From contig JAOCPU010000044.1 of the NCBI GenBank assembly GCA_035772785.1, positions 1 through 64,000 on the forward strand: a DNA stretch of 64,000 nucleotides, given 5' to 3'. Below the pieces are notes generated by a model. It was given only the letters and a program-made list of their open reading frames with translations, searched no databases and was not told where the DNA came from. Every line of letters begins with the position of its first letter. Positions within the stretch are counted from its first letter, which is position 1. Below are positions 36,768 to 49,060 of the stretch, one piece after another. Source of the DNA: Phlebiopsis flavidoalba. Lineage: Eukaryota; Basidiomycota; Agaricomycetes; Polyporales; Phanerochaetaceae. Position numbers and translations under genes: made by a program.

Positions 36768-38190
36768 TCATTCGTCAAACATACCGCTCTTAGGTCCACG
36801 GACAGAGCGAGATCCACCCAAGTAATACCAAGTTAATGCCATTTTAAGGCTTTGAACCCATCCACGGCCTTTCTCTGCGAAGATATGAGAACGTCCAAGC
36901 CACTGTGCGTCGTTTTCCTCCTCAGGGAGTTACGGCCGAAATCTCAGCAGAGGTTTTAGTATTGCGAGGAGGAAGTACGTCCGAGAGTTCTTAGGATTGG
37001 ATAGGATGCGACATCCGCGAGAGCTTGAACAGATCTGCCCATGGTATAGGCTGGCTGAATGCTTGAGGTGAGATTGAACTCAGGATGTTTTGGTCTGACG
37101 GCAGGCAACATGAGTCTTGTCCGTTTGTCGGTTGATGTACCCGAGAGGTATTCTGGGGCCAGGGGGGACCCCAGGAGGAAGGTAACTGAGGAACACAACG
37201 TCGATCTTCCGATGCGCGAGTATTGGGGAATAGTTTGGCATGTGTGTGGTTGACGTCCCTTTGAACACTGAAGAGCAAGCATCGAGCGAGCGAATGAAAG
37301 ATAGTCGGCTAGATAAAATGAACTCTATTCGGTCTTCGACGACCATATAGATGACCGCATTATGTCGAGGAATACGCGAGGTCTAGACGTGTGGGCGAGG
37401 TGTCAGGGCAATCACTGTGTGGTTTTAGGTTTTGAGGCAATGAGAAAAATAAAAGGCGAGAGAATAATGGCACACACAGAACCCTCATCTCGCATGTCTG
37501 CGCGAAAGCGATCGCGTTAGCCCCTCCAACAGCCACGTGGAAAATAGAAAACGCGTCGAGTATGGTGCTACAGAGGGATGACATACCGACATCGTTCCGC
37601 AATTTGGTTGGCGATGAGTTCTGGTGTAACGCTGTACCAACCTTCCTCGTCGAGCACGTCCAGCCCTCCGAGTAGAGCGAAAAGTATCTTTCGCGTTTGG
37701 AAGAAGTCTGGAGATGGTCAGGTTGGGAACTACGTGCTGAACATGCAGCACGTGACACTTTCTCAGACGGTCTGGAACTTCGGAAGGGTCAGTATAGTAC
37801 GTGGACTAGACCAGTTGCATCGTAGCTCTCGTATCCTGGACCTAAAAGGCCGACTTTACGTTTTCTTTCTTCGACGGACCGGGCTCTGTCTTGTTCTGCG
37901 CGCCGGGGGCGGATGCTTCGCGAGATCCGACTTCATTGCGGTTTTTGCGTCGACTGACTTGGTATTTGAGACCGGTTTGGGCCATTTCTTGGGACTGCGA
38001 ACTATCATCTCCGTTCTTAAAGGCCTCAAGAATGAAGTGAGAGAGGCCGGTGTATGTAGAGTGTCGTTTACCCATGAACTTGAAGAACGTGTGAAGGAGG
38101 ACTTTGTCAGACGCCGTGTAAACCGGTGGTGTGTATCGAGGCGTTGTGAGAAGCGGTGCCTTTTCCCTCCCTTCCACTCCATGCCCTTTC
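36768..38190 (-). CDS. TGS1: Trimethylguanosine synthase (frame-disrupted)
   Basis: Nuclear methyltransferase that converts the m7G cap of snRNAs/snoRNAs to 2,2,7-trimethylguanosine with SAM. Read leftward: a Lys/Arg-rich N-terminal region (37850-38180), KRERYFSLYSEG near 37655-37700, DEEGWYSVTPELIANQIAER near 37590-37660 (family hallmark, in mixed frames), LDAF near 37555 and NAIAFAQT near 37500-37530 (SAM motif I, DAFCGVGGN, partly scrambled). After a probable intron come SPTRLDLA near 37375, VVEDRIEFIL near 37310-37345, KIDVVFLS...PPG near 37170-37215 (catalytic SPPWGG motif, disrupted), PIPWADLFKLSR near 37010-37045, YFLPRNTKTSAEISA near 36940-36990 and WMGSK...LKMALTWYYLGG near 36815-36870. 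The TGA is at 36768. Many frame changes are required; the start is not defined. Confidence 0.82.
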
Positions 38191-38429
38191 CTACGCCATG
38201 AGTAACCTATTACCTGACGACCGCGTTACAGGTCGCCCACAACCTGATATGTCCGAGTTTGCTTTCGGGAAGCTTTGACCCGTCAGAGCCACTACCAGCA
38301 TATACGAGCAATTGGGATCACACCTGCGACGGCCGGACAAACTGCCCAACAATTATGACACTCGAATAGACCCGAAACACATCTTCGTGTTCGCAGTACA
38401 CCCGTCACTGGTATCAAGCGCGATTTCTA

Positions 38430-40290
38430 CGTAACGCCGAAGCCGTGCGAGTATTGTGCAAAGATTCGGCAGGTATGCTCGAGGAGCAGGCCAGCCTGTC
38501 AGCGGTGCGCCCTTTCAGGCGACCCAGATAGAGTGTGCCACGCTGAAGACGGTTGGACGAAGCTACCAGGTCCCAAATGCGAAAAGCCAAAGCTGCAGAA
38601 GAGGTCCTCAGCCGCTCTGGCTCTCAGTCTGCCACACCCGCCTAGTCGTCCTTCGCCCAATGGTGTGCCCGGTCTCCAGCGTGCAAGAACCATTGCGCCC
38701 CAGCCATCTAACGGGGGCTTCTCCTCGATCAGCTCGGGGCCCTCGCAGTCCACATCAAATCGTTATGTGCCCGTGGTCGTCCCCATGACAAACCACCAAG
38801 ACGCGTCGTACCCGCACCAAGGAGCGGAAATGGAGATGTGGCGTCGCCTTCGTCAAGTATATCAGTTATGCACCCTGGAGCAAATGGAACGAAGAGGACT
38901 CACGCTCTGAAGCATGCATATGACGGGATGAAGAGCAGTAGAAACGGAAAGAAAACCGCTACACATGGGAAAGGAACACAACCCGTAGGTCCGTATGGCA
39001 ATATTCTAGCACTACGTATATCGCTGATTTGTATCAGCCGGTAGGTGGGGGTGGGACCCGACAAGACCGTCTGGGATGTTGTACGACCAGGTTCATCACC
39101 ATCCCTATTACACACGCCTAAACGTCCGCGTGTGGACAATCCATCCGATGGTAGAGACCCCGAATATGGGCAGAGGTCAGTACCTTCTTTGCCCATCCTC
39201 ACCAATATCTATCCCTCAACACGCCAATAGAGCAAAGATAGAGCTTCTTGAAATACTGCCCGAATTGTCAGATGCATTTGGTGCCAACGGTTGTGGGATA
39301 TACATGGATCAGTCAGGTTTGGAACCCGCAATGGTTCTTCTTGAGGGTCATAACTGGTCACAAGATATTCTGAATTTCGACGGTAGTGGCGCAATATCGT
39401 TGTACGTGGTCTATCAGTCTGGAAACATGTGGCTGTTCATATGCATTTGATAGCGTTTGGGATTATACGCTGGAGACAGTCGGAAAACGCCTCAGACTTG
39501 GATCGATCTGTGGATTTTGGACACGATCAGAATATGACGCTTGTGGACGATGTCCAGCCACAGCTGCGGTCGGAACCAATCATACCTCTCAAGAGAGCAA
39601 ATTCCGAGCCACTCGATCTACCAAGGCGCAATGATGTGTGTCATCCTTCTCGGTCACTTCATGACAGAGCCCGCAAATGCCATCTAGTCTGGCTGCTTCC
39701 GCATCTCAGACATCAGGAGCCAATATATGCCAATTGACGTCCAACCTGTCCCCACAAAGTACCCGCCACTCGACCACAGAGGCCGCTACCAGACAGGCCA
39801 TTTCTATCAAAAGACGAACAAGTTCCATCTTCAACTTCTTCGTCTCAGTCGCAATGTGCGATGGGCCCACGCGCTATCCGGGGTGTCGCCACCGCAAGGC
39901 GTTTCGGACCTATCAAGTCATCCATTTCACTTCGCGGCGCATTCGGGGCGGGACCGGGCGATGATCTTCCAAAACAACCGCCAGGAGCTCGCTGCGTCGA
40001 GACCACCATACGATGAGGAGACGCAGTTTTTCGGCTGGCTCCACCTCTCAAAGGGACACGCAGGATAAGGTCAACCCCAAGCTGCGCCCTGCCGCTTTCA
40101 CCGCGACAGATCTCACAGGCACAAGTGATGCCCAAGATAGCGAGGACTTCGAGATGGAGTTAGGTCCTAGTCTTTCCGTGTAAGTCCCCATGATATAGGT
40201 ACTAGAGATGACGTGTCCCTCAAATCCTATCTCTAGTAAAAGTGGCCAGTTCCCCGCTGACGGACGGGGTATCACGAGCACTTAACACCG
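38430..40290 (+). CDS. Zn(II)2Cys6 regulator with long disordered region
   Basis: The zinc cluster is intact in one frame at about 38443-38540: KPCEYCAKIRQVCSRSRPAC followed by QRCALSGDPDRVCHAEDGW. This gives the spacing C-x2-C-x6-C-x6-C-x2-C-x9-C of fungal binuclear cluster proteins. It is followed by a basic linker (KLPGPKCEKPKLQKRSS), then Ser/Pro/Gln-rich disordered sequence: GLQRARTIAPQPSNGGFSSI to 38910; SSPSLLHTPKRPRVDNPSDG near 39090-39150; RSEPIIPLKRANSEPLDLPR near 39568-39627; ASASQTSGANICQL; and RPAAFTATDLTGTSDAQDSE near 40083-40146. The last legible part is near 40290. No fungal-specific middle homology region like that of the other three regulators was seen. The start exon is not visible upstream of 38430. 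Predicted nuclear DNA-binding regulator; target unknown. Confidence 0.72.
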
Positions 40291-40737
40291 CACTTAGCTC
40301 AGTTCTCCCACAACATGGACAAGTTCAACCGCAGGTTAATTGGCCTCTTGCCGGAGACGATGCCCGAAACGTGTGCCCTTGGTCATCGCACAAGTAGCAT
40401 CGGAGCACAGTTCCAAGGCCATCCCTAACGATCTGCCTCCAGAGATCCAACATATCTTCAACTGCCAAAAGTACCAAATACCCATCGTGCTTATCGCATC
40501 ACGCACCTATTGCTGCCTCATCGCTGACCCTACCAGAAGACTGCGGCGTCTGCTATTTAGGTTTTTTACAAAATATTGGACATCGAGGTTAGCAGATATC
40601 ACTGTCAACCTCTTGCACTTGCGGTATCATATCATTTTGTAGTCGAGTCATGCACAACGCAACGCGAAGACGAAACTTGGCACACATCTCGTGTCATTTG
40701 GCGCCTGAGGCTGCGTTGGACACCAGGAGGCGAGGAC
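40291..40737. other. Stretch between regulator and AlkB-like gene
   Basis: Plus-strand readings such as NMDKFNRRLIGLLPETMPE near 40315-40370 and NDLPPEIQHIFNCQKYQIPI near 40426-40485 look weakly protein-like and may be the tail of the regulator. The last 100 bases act as 5' flank of the next gene. No firm feature is supported. Confidence 0.3.
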
Positions 40738-42215
40738 ATGCCCGACGACCAGCAGCCACCACAACCCTGGTGGGTGGCGGCGACGCCCACGGAGCCGGCG
40801 GAGGAGCCCTCACCGTACTCGCTGCTCCCGATACACATGCGTTCTGACCTCGCCCGGCCAAACAGCAAGGACACAGTCGCGTATGAGGTGTACACGCGCA
40901 AGGGGTGGCATTGTGTCCAATGCGGGAGGCTGAACGTCCAGCGCCTGCTCGGTGTGCAGGCGTGTGGCACATGCCGGGTACGTCCCCCCCGTCTCTTTTC
41001 TCGGTGTGCACGGGCGGGCGGGTGACCCGATCGGTTGCTGCAGACAAAAAATGATATGCTGCCCGTCGACGTGCTGTATGTGCGCGACCCGCACAAGACG
41101 ATGCCGGACGCGACGCCCGTCGACACGTTTCCCCGTGAGCGTTACGCATCATTGCTCGACGGAGAGGCGGGCAGCACTCGCACGTTTGTGTACCGCATCG
41201 ATGACGGCGTGGAAATCAAGCATGGTTTTTACGTGCAATCGCCCAGCCGTGCAAGAGCAGGGGGCAGGGCGCTTGTTTCGTGAGATTCAGATGCATGTAC
41301 CTATGGCCTGGCAAGAGGCGAAGACGAAGCTCGCTACAGGTACGTTTACCGCGCTCATTGACCCATGTGACGAAATTGAGTAAGACGCAGGACCATACTA
41401 TACATATCTCGCCGGTATTGGCCACGAACCGAATGCCCCTGCAGCCCCATGGACACAAGTACCCGCCTGCGTCAAGGAAGCGCGAGAAATGATGGAGATG
41501 TATGCTCAGCAAAAGAGCCAGAGAAGAGAGTTTCAAGATTGATCAGCTAACAATTCTGGGCTGGACCTCATCCGGAACTCGAAAGGCAAGTCCCTGCCAA
41601 CACCGGAGTCTTCAATTTTTGCTCAATCGCACTCTGTTATCTTACAGAGTCCCCCTTTGCCCTCCGAGAGCAGACCCGTCGCGATACTTTGCCTCGGGGC
41701 AGATGTCGAGTTAACCCGTTACGCCAGTAATGGGGTTCGTCAGCGCACACCACCCTGCGGTCAAGCGGTCCGAAAGCGTAGTCGCAAACGCGCAGCAGGC
41801 CCAGCGCACGGTGTCCAGGCCGCCGCGGACGACGACAACCTGTTGAGTGGCGCTTCTTCCGACGAAGAGGCATTGTCCATGGCGCCGCAGCGGGGTCCTC
41901 TCGGTACCCTGCGGACGAAGCAGTTGTTTCGAACGCCCAGGACGAAGAAGCCCGGAGAAAGCATGCTCGTTACCACTGGTACAGACGGCGACATGTTCTC
42001 TTCTGCGGAGATGACTTTGAGGTAAGGGTAGATCGTTATCACGTGTTGCGTTTATTGTGTTGACTTGGTTTCGTAGTACAACGCTCCACCGCACGGGAAT
42101 GAGCATTGGTTTAAGTTGCAATCAACTGGGACTTCGCAGTCTATAGAACTAACAAAAGGTGGTCGTAGTCCTCATCGGCATGCCCCAGGACATGTCCAAG
42201 AATAACGGTAACTAG
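40738..42215 (+). CDS. AlkB-like 2OG-Fe(II) oxygenase with N-terminal Cys4 motif
   Basis: The ATG at 40738 opens MPDDQQPPQPWWVAATPTEP, then YEVYTRKGWHCVQCGRLNVQ-RLLGVQACGTC (40883-40974), a C-x2-C...C-x2-C zinc-ribbon-like motif. A clean intron (40978-41043) follows, then DMLPVDVLYVRDPHKTMPDA and STRTFVYRIDDGVEIKHV; with a frame change, FTCNRPAVQEQGA...LFREIQMHVPMAWQEAKTK near 41230-41335. Next come HYTYLAGIGHEPNAP...WTQVPACVKEAREMM near 41395-41495 and KIDQLTILGW. After a block reading SESRPVAILCLGADVEL at 41660-41713 and an acidic/basic insert, MLVT...DGDMFSSAE reads in another frame as HGDMF..CGDDFE, followed by an intron (GTAAGG near 42023 to TTCGTAG near 42076) and LHRTGMSI. A further intron with CTAAC branch point ends near 42159, and the last exon VVVLIGMPQDMSKNN stops at 42215. 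The layout matches basidiomycete AlkB-domain proteins; the iron-binding HxD is not legible. Confidence 0.65.
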
Positions 42216-44958
42216 CTTACATAAACCGTCTAGACATAATTTATTCCTATCTTTGTTGTTTTCAGCGTAGTCAGCGCATCGTTGAACTTGAATGCATGTA
42301 TCAGTGTGGACACTAGAACATCATAGCTAGACACATCGGTCGGGTACCCATCATAATTTCGTGTCTCGTTCGAGTACTAGTGGAGCAATTCTTTGACCTT
42401 TGATAGCGATTCTTCTCTCCTACCTCTACCTCAGCACCATAACCGAGGACTCATAATAGTGCCTAGTAGAAGGCACTATCAATGATCCTGGCGAAACCGC
42501 ACACTGGCGCGAACGAACAAAATTAATCAATTCAACTGGTCAGAACGAATCTATACGGTGATCGTCAACCGTCATAATCTCGAATTCTACGATGCAAACT
42601 TAACAGTCGCGGCTCGTACAACAGATTCCCCACCGTCGTAGCGTGAGATCGTCGTGAGGCTGGCTTATGGGAGAAAAGGCGGGCCGTTTCTGCATTGAAT
42701 GTCTCGGCTGGACCGCCTTTGCACAAAAAGAGCCCGGTTGGTAGGGACTGGTGCGTCCCGACCTCCTTTCCCTCCGAGCAACGCAACATGGCCACAGAGA
42801 ATCCTTCAGACCAAGCCTCACGATCAAAACACAGATCCCCAATGGGTTTCTAGTGTGGCGTTGTTGCTCGTCGACCTGGCTTTAATTTGGTACTGAACAA
42901 CCGACTAGTGTTGCTGTGTGGCAGGTACAGACTGGTGCGTCCCTGCGCTTCCCCTTTCGAACCACGTTGTGCATCCCCCGCTCGCGCTGTTTACGCCGCA
43001 CAACATCTCCATATGTCCATTAGCATGTATTGCTAATAGTTGCGGTATATGGCCGAAGACCGGGGGATAGGGCAGAACGAGGGGCAAAGAAACGCCGGGA
43101 GAAGATGAAAGCCCAGTTGCGTTCCTGGTTCGTTTTCCCACGCCCTGTGCTCTGCGAATGCCACCACTGGACTGAACTGCTGTCTCGAACGAGAGCAACC
43201 TGACCTCCTCGAAGCGACACATTGTTTGCGACTCGCTAAGTAACGTGAAGGCGGGTGTCAATCCACACCTGTAGCATTGCTCGTGTCACTGTGTCGTCCC
43301 TCGACCGTCCCCCGATCCCCCCCGTGTCTGCCTGGCTTCTTTGGTCGCTATTGAAACGACTCCGTGCTTTGTGTTTCGGGAGATGTAATTATCGGAGCAC
43401 GCGCCAATTTTAGGTTGACCCCTAAGGCTCCTCGGTTCAGCCACGGGACACTAAGTTTCGTGCACATGGCGCCCTGTGGGAGAAAGTCACACCCATCTTG
43501 GTGGGCATTGAGGATCCAAGTGTGGACCTGTGTGTGTGTCAATGCAATGGGGCCGGATGCGCCCACGCGAACGTGGAACGCGTTATTTTCAGAGTACTGA
43601 CGGCATACTAAACCGGCTATTGTGGACCAGCCATCCCTGCCCAGATATTTTCCAAGTGGTACATTAATTGACGGGGCCCCTCGACACATGCGGGTGCCAA
43701 AGAGAAGGTTATCAAGGCTGGCGGCGGGACTGACTTTCTCACTGTGCTAACTGAAAGCGGCAAGGTGCGTCCACTACGACTCTTTGACTCGGCTACATCT
43801 TACGTTTCGCCTCGCCGAGTGTACGCATTCGGAAGTGCTGAGAAGGTCATCTGGCTAACGATACGACGGGAGAACACATCGTCACAAGGCGGAGAAGCTT
43901 TGTGTATGACGCGGAGTCTAACACACGTAGAGAAACATTTCGACTTTGTTCATGTCCTAGCAGAGGCGATGACCTTGTGGGTGTAGTTCTGTCAGAGTGC
44001 TCAGGGAAGAAGATTATTCAAATAGCGTGTGGGCAACAGCCACAGTGTTGCTCTGGATTCCGACGGAGTAACTTTATCGTCGTGCTTGCTCCAAACCTAA
44101 ACCACTAATGATGTTTCGTCAAGGCTCGTGCAATGTATCGGTGGAAGTGTAATGGATATGGACGAGCTCGGAACGCGGTTACCGGGCTTTCAGAATGACG
44201 TTTCGTTAATTGCCGAAGGTGGTACCCTTTACAGTTAATTCATTAGTTTGATTATCATGTTACACACATGACTAATGCTTTGATAATACTGTTCGAACGG
44301 ACCAAACCCGCCGAACGGGACTAATGGAGTATGCGAGGTACATCTAGACCGCCTGGCTCACGACCGAATACCGTCGTGATGATAAGACAGCACAATGTGA
44401 CTTACATGGTCAGGTGCAATGGTCCGTAGTTAAAATGGTTCTCCTGGGGTGTCACCCCCCCCGTGTGTCATTGACCTTAGAACATTAGTTACGTAAGAAC
44501 ACTGGATATCGGTATGGACATGCCTCGCAACCCTTCCTTTTAAAACATTCGACCTCAAACACCCGCACAGTGTCAGGTGAGAGTCAAACCTTTCGTCTCC
44601 CCGAAAACTGCCAAGAAATCAATGTATGACTCATCATCGTAATGTCAGTCTTGTCCTCCGACAGTGACGGCATCGGATGTTCCACGGAGCGGTGTCCACG
44701 TAACAACAAGCATGTTGTGGATGAGATCAACCCCCGCAAACTCGGAGCATCTTGCCCGACGACACAGAACTGGGGCGCCACAAGTGACGATAAGCGTTCG
44801 GACAAGGAGCAGCCAAGGGTAGGTTTGAAATTACTTGCTCACACATACACCCCTGATTTCTGACGATCGATTCCACAGGGGAATTGGTTCTAGGAGTGTT
44901 GACGTAGAACTAAACGAGCGCAACAAAACACACGACGCAAAACCCAAACTCCTTTAGG
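42216..44958. other. Long stretch without readable gene
   Basis: 42216-42330 is a plausible AT-rich 3' flank. From 42.4 to 44.5 kb neither strand gives a recognisable motif or spliced frame. 44880-44955 is an A/C-rich leader for the next gene. Confidence 0.35.
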
Positions 44959-45580
44959 ATGGTATCATCGTCCTCCCGTAAGTTAATCCACGCTCTGTAT
45001 GGTGTTAGCATCTGACCCTATCCAACAGAGTCGCCCGCTGGCCAGAACACACATATTCCTGGCCAGGACCGAGGCGGAAAAGCTCTCCGACCTTTCCGCG
45101 GCATCCATATGACATTGAGGCGCCAGAGTTGTGCGTTATGTGCACAATGAATCTCGTGCGACGAAACGCTCCACCTCGAGTGCGAAAAGAAGGTGCGCGC
45201 CCTCCCGCGTTCCCACGTCTTTCCTCGCGCTACTGACGCCGCCGTGTGGCAGTGTGACAACCCATAACAATCTCGCATGTCTCGATCCGCCGCTCTCAGT
45301 CAGTTGCCCGACGGCGGATTGGTTTTGGCCCGACTGCGAGGACGAACCAGTGCGCGCCGGTCGTCGTCGTTGCCGGGAGAGTAAGAAGCCGCGGAAGCGG
45401 CCGGCGAAGCGGTCTGCGGCGGCCAGGCCGATCAGGCAGACGAGGGTTGGAGTGATCGGGCCACGAACGCAGCAAGGCGTCCGGGCCTGGCCGCCAGGCT
45501 ACAGAGGTGAACAAAGACGGTCCTCTGGGTTGGCTTACGATTTCTTGGTAGGATTGTTGACAGCGGGACGGATTTACTAG
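44959..45580 (+). CDS. Unrecognised gene convergent with ARP8
   Basis: Not recognised. An ATG at 44959 gives MVSSSS, then a consensus donor GTAAGT (44978) and acceptor CCAACAG (about 45030). The second exon reads SPAGQNTHIPGQDRGGKALR or, in another frame, RWPEHTYSWPGPRRKSSPTF; a Cys pair (ELCVMC or SCALCA) lies near 45115-45145. Downstream, 45300-45520 is GC-rich with basic text (EDEPVRAGRRRCRESKKPRK) resembling a nuclear-localisation-like tail. The leader, splice sites and shift in composition support a real gene; the frame does not stay open. The end is approximate. Confidence 0.4.
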
Positions 45581-45829
45581 CTCCTCAAGCGCGGGAAGTA
45601 GGGGTGTGTTCTTTCGGCGTATGACTCAACAGAAATGCTCCTAGACACTCTTGATGCTTTGCGTATCAACTTGCTATGCACTGTCGTGTATGCGTTCTGT
45701 TTTGGCAGACCCGGTCCGAGCACAGCGAGCTCAGCACTGTATACACAAGAAAGGAGAATATTGTACATAGCCCCAAACTATTTCACAACGAGATGTAACC
45801 CGTGATCGTGTGAGCACCAGCCATGCATC

Positions 45830-48800
45830 TCAAAGATAGAAGCATCTCTCTTTCAAAGCACGCATACCGAGAATATCCTAGAGCAACAACATGAGCAAGA
45901 TCATTTCGAATACAATGAAAATGCACACATACCCAATCTTGAGCTGTAATCCACAACTCTGACACTCCGTCCATTTTCCCAAGCACGGCCGCTCCTTTCC
46001 ACGCCAAAACGCGGGGGTCGACGTCTTTCGGCGGAGGTATGATTTGCACCTTTTCCATGTTGGGCACCAGCGGGGTGGCGATAGCTTGAAGCCTACATCA
46101 CCACAACCTTAAATCACCAAAAATCAAACAAATTCGGTGTTGTTTCGCACCTGCTTTCAAGCGCGTGTGCCATGCCCGGAATAAGCGCGCATCCGCCGAC
46201 AACGAGCACGCCCTGGAGGTATTTGCGGATCTTCTCGTCACCACCCGCTGCGCGCGCACTGTTGAAAATTGCGACGTCGAGTGGCAGTTTGCTCGCCTCA
46301 AAGCATACGTCGATCGCGTACCCGCCGGGGTAGCTAGGCTGTAACGTCGCTGTCGGTGGTATAACAGGCCGCATTGAGGACACTGGTTGGGGTGTCGGCC
46401 CCTCCTCCCTCGTGGGCTCATCACGTCCACCGAATCTCACATCGGTTGCGGTTCCCCTGCTGAAGCCATCACCAATTCACAAAACAAGGCGGTGCGCGTG
46501 AAACCCCTTGGGTGCCGGGCGGGCCCGTGTGTTGCGTGGATGGCGGCCCCAGGTGGGGGGGGGTGTTCGCGTCCGCGGGGGGGCGCGGCTTCCGTCCTCT
46601 TTGCCGCGGCAGCGCGGTGGCGGCTGGGTGTTTGGGGAGTGAACTTTCCGGAAAAGAATGGCCAACGGCTCACGTTCATGATCTCGTTAGCAGGGCGGTA
46701 AAGTGGCAGGCTGTAATCGAGAAGAGAATCGTGTGGCGTACCTGTCCGGCAGGCGCTTCCTAGTCCTTTTGGGCGCCTCTTTCCCGCGCCCGAGGGCTAG
46801 CCGGCTGGAGCTTCGTGGATTTTCGCTGACAGCAGGCCTACTGCGTTTTGCACGTCACAAGATGGCCGCTGAGAGCTCGATGTGGTTTGGGGCGGTCCTG
46901 TGGGGCGACGGTCCGGCGTGGGTAGAGCCGATGGGAGGAGGTGTTGGGGTCGAGATTAATCCATATAGCTTTGAGTCTGAAAATCCCGATGTGTCAACCT
47001 TGCTTCGCCTCCCTTGCGGTGAAACATTGAAACTCAGACATAGTGATCCGTTCGATCGGTGGATTTGCTCAACGATTTTCGTAGGTAACGTCAGGAGACG
47101 AGTGTATGGCCGGACGTCCCCTGGCCTCTTCTGCTCGTAACTCGAGAATCGTGATCAACCTACATCACGCGAGGGGTATCAAATAGACACTAAAGTGTAA
47201 TCAATGATGAATTTAGAATCTAGCGTCGCAAGATACTCGTAACCAATGGAGGCGCCCAGGATGACCTCTGTAGTCGTACGGACCATCGCAAGACCGTAGT
47301 TTTTCTCGGTGGGCGATCCGGTCCGGGGCGCCGGGACTGAACAAAGTCGTACAAGTTTCAAAGCCACATCACTCTGGATCAAAAAAGATTGCGCGGTGTT
47401 GCAGCGTGGTATTGATTTATATTTATGAGCGAAAACGGAAAACTCACCTCGTGAGAGGGTAGAAAGCCTGCCTTTGAGGTTCTCAATTTACGTTCCAGTC
47501 ATACGAGGGCGCGCAAGATCAAGATCCTTGTACGGGAAGTTAATCTGGGTCTGCAGAAGGGAACGTAAAGAGAAAGCTCTGTGATATTCGTTTCGACCCG
47601 CCCATGTTTTGAGAGACATCCTGTTCGTCAGCCGTAGCCTATCGGGGGAAATGTGAGCCCTTTGCATTTCTTCGCTAAGGACGTCTATCACATCGTCAAC
47701 GCAACGCTCATGTGTCAGATATCAACAAAACCATCGTCAAACGCAAGCTATGCTGGTGGTGGTCGCGCGCCCATGTCCACGACGCACCCGTTGTTTTTGG
47801 AGATTCCCCCAGCGCCATAGAGTCGCCGCCAGTGATTCCTATACGCGAGAAAGTGTGATTAAAATGGGATAGGACGAGGAAGTGAAACTGGTTACTTGCT
47901 GCACACCATAGACTGCTTGAGCAATTCATTGTTATGAAGTAGTGCATTGCGCGCACTAGAAGCTTTTGGAACATATGGCCTCATGATCATAGAATTCAGG
48001 TATCTTGTCCCAGTAACACAGACCGGAGTACTCCTACCCTCATGAATGTGATCGAAACGGAAGCTATTGTGGTCCTGTTACAAAGATTGTCATTATCCTG
48101 TAAGTTGGCCGGTTGCAGATGTTACCAGTTGGTTGCTTTGGCCACGCTAATGTCCGTGGTGGCCAAATTGATAGCTTCAAAATTCGACTCAGAGGAACGC
48201 TTCGTTTTGGAAGTGTAGTCCCCCGGGTATTGAAATTTCCTCCGTATATCGGCCATCTACAAGTACAAAGCCGAGTTGAGCTGGGGTCTGACAGTCTAAT
48301 GCCTGAATACATGTTGTATATGAGACCACACGCAGAACCGAACAGCGAACACAAAAACGAGCCCATGGTGCCTTCTCGCCGACGCAACAAATTCTTCCGT
48401 CTGGTGGACGCCTGGATCCAGTCAACTCGGAAAGGGTCATTAAGGCTTCTGGGGATAGGTTTTCTGTCCGGGTCTTATAAACTGGTTCGTGTTGAAGGTT
48501 GAAGCTATATTAGAGCGCATTGGAGGTAACGCTCAGCTTGTAGAAGCGCATACGATCACGGAGAGAGATTTGTATTGCGGCCACTTTAGAGTCGAACTAT
48601 CAGTTGCTGTCAGAGGAGGCGCCTCGCTGAGAGTGCTATGGTGAACTGACGGGGTCATCGGACGCGAGCCCAAACAGAATATTCATCGCCGGGTTGTGTG
48701 ACGGTCGAGACCTGGCCGCGCTCGCGACCCTTTTCTGTCGGGGCGCGAGACACCTTCGACGAAGCTCTGGGGCGGGACTGGGGGCTTGTGTTCTCGGTGC

Positions 48801-49060
48801 GATGACATTCGGCACGGAGAAGGGGTGTAACATCAGACGCTCTGCCTATCCGCAACCAAGCAGAACCCGGGTGGATGACGAGACTTCGTTAGAGCCTCGA
48901 CGACCCTGAAGCAACACCTTGTGGCGTGGGTGGGAGTTCCGTATATGGGAGTTATGCGACGTACATCGACCGGCGGCCGTTGTGTCGTCTGCAGCAGCAG
49001 CGCGCGACTTTCCAGATACACTCAGCCCTTCACCGGCGTTCCTGTACCAAAGTGTTTTTG
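45830..49060 (-). CDS. ARP8: Actin-related protein 8 (INO80 complex)
   Basis: Nuclear actin fold protein, core of the INO80 chromatin remodeller module that binds actin and Arp4 and contacts linker DNA. Read leftward: VIHPGSAWLRIGRASDVTPF near 48825-48885, VPNVIA, RLSDPSS...RWPIYGGNFNTRG near 48220-48310 (Arp8 hallmark), IPEFYDHEA near 47980-48010, VQQ|intron, NGCVVDMGAR near 47775-47805, TQINFPYKDLDLAR near 47515-47555, SDVALKL and GSPTEKNYGL near 47290-47375. A disordered insert with STPTPPPIGSTHAGPSPH near 46940-46900 follows, then EASKLPLDVAIFNSARAAGG and DEKIRKYLQGVLVVGG (46190-46300), MEKVQIIPPPKDVDPRVLAW and KGAAVLGKMDGVSELWITAQ (45945-46060). After a clean intron comes DILGMRALKERCFYL with TGA at 45830. 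The N-terminus is only approximately placed; many frame changes. Confidence 0.9.

Noticed and set aside
48113..48502. Open plus-strand frame of about 129 codons
   Set aside because: It lies antisense to the ARP8 exon that carries the RWPIYGGNFNTRG hallmark; a frame of this length is expected by chance several times in 64 kb of both strands.
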